A stretch of DNA of 64,000 nt from Peptococcaceae bacterium CEB3. Lineage in GTDB: Bacteria; Bacillota; Desulfitobacteriia; Desulfitobacteriales; Desulfitobacteriaceae. The notes beneath the pieces were generated by a model. The model did no database searches. It was given only the letters and a program-made list of their open reading frames with translations, and had not been told where the DNA came from. The stretch covers positions 248,001-312,000 of the forward strand of contig LDXJ01000063.1 in the NCBI GenBank assembly GCA_001029295.1, given 5' to 3'. Made by a program: the position numbers and the translations under genes. Position 1 is the first letter of the stretch. The number at the start of each line of letters is the position of its first letter. Below are positions 59,560 through 64,000 of this stretch, in pieces.

Positions 59560-59970
59560 GTTTCAGATTGGAGATCTGGGGTCTGTCGAGTCGGACATCT
59601 TGGGGGTGCGGTCGAGCCGGAAATTTTGGGGGTCCGGTCGAGCCGGACATCTGTCGACGGATAAATTACGGGAGTGTGTCGGCCGAGAGACTCCGCTGAG
59701 AGATTCCGCCGAGAGACAAGGTGGGTTTGTCGATCGGGAGAACAGGGTGTTTGTTGACGGGGAGAGTAGGGTTACTCAATCGGGAGAACAGGGTGCTTGT
59801 CGAGCCGGGAGGTCAGTGAGTTGGTAGGCTGGAGGAACCCGGAGTTTGTTAACCTGTGGAATCCTCAATTTGTTGATCGCCGGAACGGTGAGTTTGTCCA
59901 TCGGGAGAATACTGGGTTTGTTTATCACCGGAGCGATGAGTTTGCCTGTAGGAAGAATGGGGAAGGGTAT
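59560..59970. repeat. Degenerate ~24 bp minisatellite
   Basis: Ten or more units of the type GTTTGTCGATCGGGAGAACAGG, heavily diverged, fill the gap between the acyltransferase and the GNAT gene. The 24 bp period keeps frames open by chance. A TATAAT box (59968-59973) lies at the downstream edge and may serve the next gene. Confidence 0.65.
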
Positions 59971-60011
59971 AATGAGTCTGTTCAAGGGGTTTGTACAGGG
60001 AGGTGAGGAAT

Positions 60012-61157
60012 TTGGCGGTGGATGGCCTGGACTTTCGGCGTTATCGTCACGAAGATTTTGAGGAGTATGCGCAAGTGTTTGAAGCGGTCTACGGGAAAGC
60101 GCCGGACCGGGATTTTTTTGTCTGGAAGAATCTTAAGAACCCTGCCTCGGCGGAGGGAGCCCTCATCTACCTGGCGCTGAATGAGGAAGGCAAGATCGTC
60201 GGAGCCAATTCTTTCTTTCCGGGTATTTTGGAGTATGAGGGAACATCCTACCGGGCTGTGCAATCGGGGGATACCATGGTTCTCAAGGAATACCGGGGCC
60301 GAGGGATTTTCGGGAAGATCCTCGCTTTTGCTTTGGCGGATTTGCGGGAGCAAGACTATGCGCTCGTCTACGGTTACGCCAATGGGAATTCCTACCCCGG
60401 TTTCCTCAAGGCCGGCTTTGCGGATTTGGGGCGCATTGACCTCTTTTACCGAGTGCTGAGCTGGCAGGGGATTTTAGCCGGGAGGGGCAGGGCTTGGCGG
60501 GTGCTTGGCGGGCTAATGGACTGGAGCAAAAGCATTCTGTCCCGGCCCGCCGGCTCCCGCGGCTACCGGGCGGAAAGCTTAGACCCGGCATCCGCGGGGG
60601 CTGTTCTGGGAGGTAAGGAGGCGGCTCGCCGGGGCATTCAGCCCCGCAAAGACGCGGCTTATTTGGAGTGGAAATACTTGGCCCAGCCCCACGGAGAGGA
60701 GCGGGAATATCAGACGCTGGTCGTGAGAAAGGGATCTGGCGACGCGGCGGGGAGAGGATCCGGGGATGTAATGGGAAAGGGTCCTCAGGACGCGGTGCAA
60801 AAAAGTTCTGAGGACGCGACGGAAAAGAGCTCTGAAGATGTGGCAGTGTTTGTGGTGCGCTTGGATCGCCACGAACATTACTCCGGCGGCGAAATCGTGG
60901 AGAGTTTCGTTTCCCGGGCAGAGGAGGCCGCACCGTCTGTGCGGGAGATGGGGTGTTATCTGAGCCGCCGGGGGATCGACTTTGTCAGGATCTGGGACCC
61001 GGGCGAGGGTGCTTTTCAGTCCCATCTGCGCAGAAACGGTTTCTTCAGGAGACACGTGCCGCTCTACCTCATCGTCAAGGTGCTGCAGGCAGACGTGGAG
61101 TTCTTCACGGAACGGGAGCGCTGGCAGATCAGCGCCGGGGATGCCGACACAGCCTAA
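60012..61157 (+). CDS. GNAT family N-acetyltransferase with internal repeat insert
   Basis: About 381 residues from TTG 60012, with GGGAGGTG 6 bp upstream. The N-terminal half is a GNAT domain: LDFRRYRHEDFEEYAQVF, then QSGDTMVLKEYRGRGIFGKIL, the acetyl-CoA pyrophosphate loop (R-G-R-G-I-F), and YANGNSYPGFLKAGF. A second, degenerate GNAT-like half follows. Between them (~residues 242-278) lies a repetitive insert of ~10-residue units (GSGDAAGRGSGDVMGKGPQD, KSSEDATEKSSEDV), probably a slippage-born flexible linker. In this context it probably acetylates an amino sugar, fitting the upstream aminotransferase, but the substrate is not known. Confidence 0.82.
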   Translation: MAVDGLDFRRYRHEDFEEYAQVFEAVYGKAPDRDFFVWKNLKNPASAEGALIYLALNEEGKIVGANSFFPGILEYEGTSYRAVQSGDTMVLKEYRGRGIFGKILAFALADLREQDYALVYGYANGNSYPGFLKAGFADLGRIDLFYRVLSWQGILAGRGRAWRVLGGLMDWSKSILSRPAGSRGYRAESLDPASAGAVLGGKEAARRGIQPRKDAAYLEWKYLAQPHGEEREYQTLVVRKGSGDAAGRGSGDVMGKGPQDAVQKSSEDATEKSSEDVAVFVVRLDRHEHYSGGEIVESFVSRAEEAAPSVREMGCYLSRRGIDFVRIWDPGEGAFQSHLRRNGFFRRHVPLYLIVKVLQADVEFFTERERWQISAGDADTA

Positions 61158-61423
61158 ACGGGGGCGGGAAGCCTGGGTCGGAGGCCTCTGTAGGAGCCCT
61201 GATGAGGATAGTCTGCCGGAGTCTTTCCGAAGCAGTGGGGTTCCACGGAGCCATGGTACAAACGGTTTTCTGATTTGTGGCTACCCAGGAGAGGCATTAA
61301 GTGACTTGCGTGAGACCCTGCCGACCATGGGAGTCGGCGAGGATGAGGTGGGCATCATGAAGCGGCAGGTGCTGCAGGGCTGTTCGAGTTTCGGCAACTT
61401 AAGCCGCGAAGGAGTCTAAGGGG

Positions 61424-62401
61424 GTGCACTTATCTTTGCCTATCGGGAAATCCCTGAAGCTTGTACGGCGTAAAGTGTATTTTGCGATCTTCAACTCCCG
61501 GGGTTTTGACCTTTGGAATACTGTCTGGTTTAAGCGGCTTTTTCGCCTGAAACGCCGGAAGATCGAAGCCGGCTGCCGGGTGGTGGAGAGCCTGCCCGGC
61601 CGCAAGATCGCGGTGCTCGCTCCTCATTGCGATGATGAGGTCATCGGCTGCGGAGGGGCGATCCTCAGCTATTTGCAAGAACAGAAAGAAGTCTTCATCA
61701 TCTACCTGACTGACGGGCAAAAGCAGGGAAGCAGCGAAGATGCCGCAAGTGTCAGACGGGAAAGGCGGGAAGAGGGTCTGGCCGTAGGCAGGAGCCTGGG
61801 CCTGCCACGCGGGCATATCTATTTTCTGGGCGGGACGGATGGCGACCTCCTGCACAGTGATCTGGACGCCGCTCTCGCTCAGACTTTGGGGGAGATTCGG
61901 CCGGATACGCTCTTCGTGCCGGTCCTCTTGGACAATCATCCGGATCATTATGCGGTGAGTAAACTGCTCTGTCGGGTTTATGCCGGGGAGCCGGAACCGC
62001 TCCGGGGGAGTTCGGTCTTTTTGTATGAGGCGCAAAGCCCGCTCACCCTGTTTCACGCCAATATTTGTCTGAGGATCAGCCGTTTTTACGCTCGCAAGGC
62101 GGAGTTGCTCGGCCTCTACAAGTCCCAACCCTACAGCTTTAAGTTCATTGCTAATCTCAACCGGGCTAACGGTCTGTACCTGGGGCCGGGCGAGTTCTGC
62201 GAGAGCTTTCTCGCCACGGGCATGGAGGCCTATGAGGCTTTCGTGCGCCGGCATTTTGCGGACGACGCGGCTTATTTCCAGCTTAAGGAGCATTTCAAGT
62301 CTAACAAACACAGCGGAAGTCTGATTCCAAGCTATCAAAACAGCCGCCGCTTCAAGAACCTCTTGGACGAGTTGCCGCCGCTTCAAGGACCTCTTGGATG
62401 A
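61424..62401 (+). CDS. PIG-L/LmbE family deacetylase
   Basis: 325 residues from GTG, with AAGGAG 10 bp upstream. The zinc-binding motif APHCDDEVIGCGGAI and the downstream NHPDHYAV are those of PIG-L N-acetylglucosaminyl deacetylases (also BshB/MshB types). About 60 residues precede the domain, so the protein may be cytoplasmic and membrane-associated. It could remove acetyl groups from glycan amino sugars, opposing the GNAT gene just upstream. The extreme C-terminus is altered by a 31 bp tandem duplication that shifts the frame: the collapsed form would continue RRFKDLLDELAPLPADRKEV for about 34 more residues. Confidence 0.88.
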   Translation: MHLSLPIGKSLKLVRRKVYFAIFNSRGFDLWNTVWFKRLFRLKRRKIEAGCRVVESLPGRKIAVLAPHCDDEVIGCGGAILSYLQEQKEVFIIYLTDGQKQGSSEDAASVRRERREEGLAVGRSLGLPRGHIYFLGGTDGDLLHSDLDAALAQTLGEIRPDTLFVPVLLDNHPDHYAVSKLLCRVYAGEPEPLRGSSVFLYEAQSPLTLFHANICLRISRFYARKAELLGLYKSQPYSFKFIANLNRANGLYLGPGEFCESFLATGMEAYEAFVRRHFADDAAYFQLKEHFKSNKHSGSLIPSYQNSRRFKNLLDELPPLQGPLG

Positions 62402-62404
62402 GTT
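62343..62404. repeat. 31 bp tandem duplication at the end of the PIG-L gene
   Basis: GCCGCCGCTTCAAGAACCTC… at 62343-62373 is repeated with three changes at 62374-62404. The period is not a multiple of three, so it ends the frame early. Confidence 0.8.
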
Positions 62405-62488
62405 AGCGCCCCTTCCGGCCGACCGGAAGGAAGTGAGCGACTGGGGGCGCGGAAGGGGTAGGGGGTTGCAACATGTTAGTGAACTCCT

Positions 62489-62527
62489 TCAACTAAAGTT
62501 GAAAGTCTACTAAAGTTGAAAGTCTAT
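62489..62527. repeat. 17 bp direct repeat before the flippase gene
   Basis: CTAAAGTTGAAAGTCTA occurs twice in tandem in the 190 bp between the deacetylase and flippase genes. Confidence 0.6.
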
Positions 62528-62594
62528 GAAAAAGCGAGCTTTGCATTTGCGAGTTAACCTTAATCCTTAATTTATTACAAGAGGAGAAAGCAGC

Positions 62595-63896
62595 GTGCGT
62601 TTTGTCCGATCGGCGGCTTTAACTTTTATCGGGAACCTGGCGGCATTTTTGCTCACCCTGCTGTCCGGGGCCATCGTCTCGCGTTGGCTCGGCCCGTCCG
62701 GCTGGGGAGTCGTCAATGTCTCAACTAACTTCATCAGTTTTGCCAGCCTCATCTTGGGCTGGGGCTTGGCTTCGGCCAATGTCTACCTCTTGGGGCGAAA
62801 CCGTGAAACCCTGCCGGGGGTCTTGGGAGACAACCTTCTTCTCACGGTGCCGACCGCTCTGGTATTGATTGTGTTCTATTTCCTCAATCAGAGCTATCAT
62901 TTTCAGTTTTTGCGCGGGCTAAGCAGCCTCCAGTTACTGGTGGTTCTCTTCACGATCCCGATTTTTACTTTTAAGGCGAGTGTGGTCAACATTTTTCTCG
63001 GGATCCAAGAGATTGGTCAATATAACCGGCTCACCGTCCTGGATCGTTTCCTGAACCTCCTTTTCATGGTGCTTTTTTTACTCGCCGCCGCCACGCCGAC
63101 TTTCGCTCTGCTGGGAGCGTTGGCCGGGGTCATCTTACTCAGCGGCTGGGAACTGTACCTGCTGATGGGGCGCAAAGGTGTCAGGCCGGTCTTTGACCGG
63201 AAGATCTTGCGCGGGCTGCTGGGTTACGGGGTCAAGGCCCAGGTGGGGAACACGATTCAGAAGTTGAATTACCGCCTGGACGTCTTCATCGTCAATTATT
63301 TTTTGCCCCTAAGCCAAGTGGGAATCTACGGAGCGGCCGTGCTGCTGGCGGAAACTCTCTGGGGGGTCTCGGCCAGTATCGCCACGGTTATTTTTCCCTT
63401 GGCGGCCGCCGCCGGGGAGGACCAAGATATGCACGTCTTTACCAGCCAGGTAACGCGGATCAGCTTTACGCTGATCAGTTGTTTTTCTTTACTTTTGGCT
63501 CTCATCAGCCGGCCCTTGATTGGCTTGATGTACGGCTCTGGTTTTGCCCCGGCCGTGACGGCTCTCTTGTTGCTCTTGCCGGGGATTGCGGTTTTCTCTA
63601 TTTCCAATATCCTGGCCAATTACCTGGCGGGGGTGGGCCTGGCCGGGAGAAACACGTTGTCTGCCGTTATCTCCGCCATTGTGACGACCGTGCTCGACCT
63701 GGTGCTTATTCCCAAGATTGGAATCAATGGGGCTTCGATCGCCACCAGTCTGTCCTATGCGACCTTTACTTTGACGACCATGCTCTTTTATTTACGTTTT
63801 ACACACAGCCGGTGGCGGGATGTCCTCATCTTGAAGGCGGAGGACGTGGATCTGATCCGGGCCGCTTTGAAAAAGAGGTTGGCCTCCTTGCGTTGA
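62595..63896 (+). CDS. Oligosaccharide flippase (Wzx/MOP superfamily)
   Basis: 433 residues from GTG, with AGAGGAG 9 bp upstream. About 12-14 membrane helices. The N-terminus (FVRSAALTFIGNLAAFLLTLLSGAIVSRWLGPSGWGVVN) is typical of polysaccharide_synt/Wzx proteins that flip undecaprenyl-linked repeat units across the membrane. VYLLGRN, GYGVKAQVGNTIQKLNYRLDVFIVNYFLPLSQVGIY and NYLAGVGLAGRNTLSAVISA are further family blocks. It completes, with the sugar transferase, ligase/polymerase and modification genes, a Wzx/Wzy-type assembly route. Confidence 0.9.
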   Translation: MRFVRSAALTFIGNLAAFLLTLLSGAIVSRWLGPSGWGVVNVSTNFISFASLILGWGLASANVYLLGRNRETLPGVLGDNLLLTVPTALVLIVFYFLNQSYHFQFLRGLSSLQLLVVLFTIPIFTFKASVVNIFLGIQEIGQYNRLTVLDRFLNLLFMVLFLLAAATPTFALLGALAGVILLSGWELYLLMGRKGVRPVFDRKILRGLLGYGVKAQVGNTIQKLNYRLDVFIVNYFLPLSQVGIYGAAVLLAETLWGVSASIATVIFPLAAAAGEDQDMHVFTSQVTRISFTLISCFSLLLALISRPLIGLMYGSGFAPAVTALLLLLPGIAVFSISNILANYLAGVGLAGRNTLSAVISAIVTTVLDLVLIPKIGINGASIATSLSYATFTLTTMLFYLRFTHSRWRDVLILKAEDVDLIRAALKKRLASLR

Positions 63897-64000
63897 TTTT
63901 CACTCGAGGAGGTGTAGGGCGTTCATAGGTGTTTGATCCGTAGTACCATGTTCCAGCGGGTTTCGCCTGAAGAGGCCAAGGACGGGCCCGGGCGCAGGGG
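63897..64000. other. Window end, no gene assigned
   Basis: An ATG at 63949 opens a frame to the window edge (MFQRVSPEEAKDGPGRR), but no Shine-Dalgarno lies at a useful distance. Too short to judge. Confidence 0.3.

Noticed and set aside
59600-60006. Overlapping plus-strand frames in the 24 bp minisatellite
   Set aside because: The period is divisible by three, so frames stay open without selection; no RBS.
1-64000. CRISPR arrays, tRNA or rRNA genes
   Set aside because: No regularly spaced identical repeats with unique spacers and no cloverleaf or rRNA sequence were seen; the tandem repeats present are degenerate minisatellites.

Overview
The window looks like part of a chromosome from a spore-forming, monoderm Clostridia bacterium of the Peptococcaceae / Desulfitobacterium–Desulfosporosinus type. 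This is an inference from strong AGGAGG ribosome binding sites with many GTG and TTG starts, moderately high GC, a large family of cell-wall-binding-repeat-2 (CW_binding_2) surface proteins with an S-layer candidate, ABC-F and toxin-antitoxin families typical of Firmicutes, and a pair of exosporium-like proteins. No rRNA, tRNA or CRISPR array was seen.

Layout. (1) 1-16.9 kb is a surface region. It has the end of a glycosyltransferase, a DegT-type sugar aminotransferase and an initiating sugar-phosphate transferase; an Rpn-type nuclease gene; a CW_binding_2 + GH18 hydrolase; a CW_binding_2 + amidase_3 hydrolase; a 1445-residue S-layer-type protein behind a long structured leader; an O-antigen-ligase-like membrane protein fused to TPRs; and a TPR lipoprotein-like protein. 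(2) 16.9-31.5 kb is an accessory island full of debris. It carries an ABC-F ribosome-protection gene behind a textbook transcription attenuator, several toxin-antitoxin genes (RelB/ParE, Phd/RelE, AbiEi-like/AbiEii, orphan antitoxins), a flavodoxin-fold oxidoreductase, an AAA/DUF4143 ATPase, two near-identical TnpB elements with decayed tnpA, a RAYT (REP-associated transposase) pseudogene split by one of them and flanked by REP-like palindromes, dispersed fragments of an MFS transporter gene, and a ~230 bp repeat in two copies plus a fragment. (3) 31.5-45.4 kb holds drug-efflux cassettes: an MFS exporter divergent from an adaptor + RND pump operon, then TetR, two short HlyD adaptors, a second MFS exporter and a second long coiled-coil adaptor. 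(4) 45.4-58.1 kb is a second surface region: a CW_binding_2 + transglutaminase-like protein, an S41 processing protease, two tandem CsxC/SPOCS-like proteins each behind a homologous structured leader, and two CW_binding_2 proteins with Ig-like repeats. (5) 58.5-64 kb returns to glycan assembly: acyltransferase, GNAT acetyltransferase, PIG-L deacetylase and a Wzx-type flippase.

How it fits together. The glycan genes at both ends probably make or modify a cell-surface polysaccharide. The CW_binding_2 proteins would attach to such a wall polymer as an S-layer lattice and as S-layer-anchored hydrolases and proteases. The most noteworthy signals are the attenuator whose terminator contains the ABC-F ribosome binding site; the two TnpB elements whose ends, target motif and guide can be read from a restored host reading frame; and the pair of covarying RNA leaders in front of the CsxC-like genes. 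Protein functions are assigned by recognised motifs only; no database search was possible.
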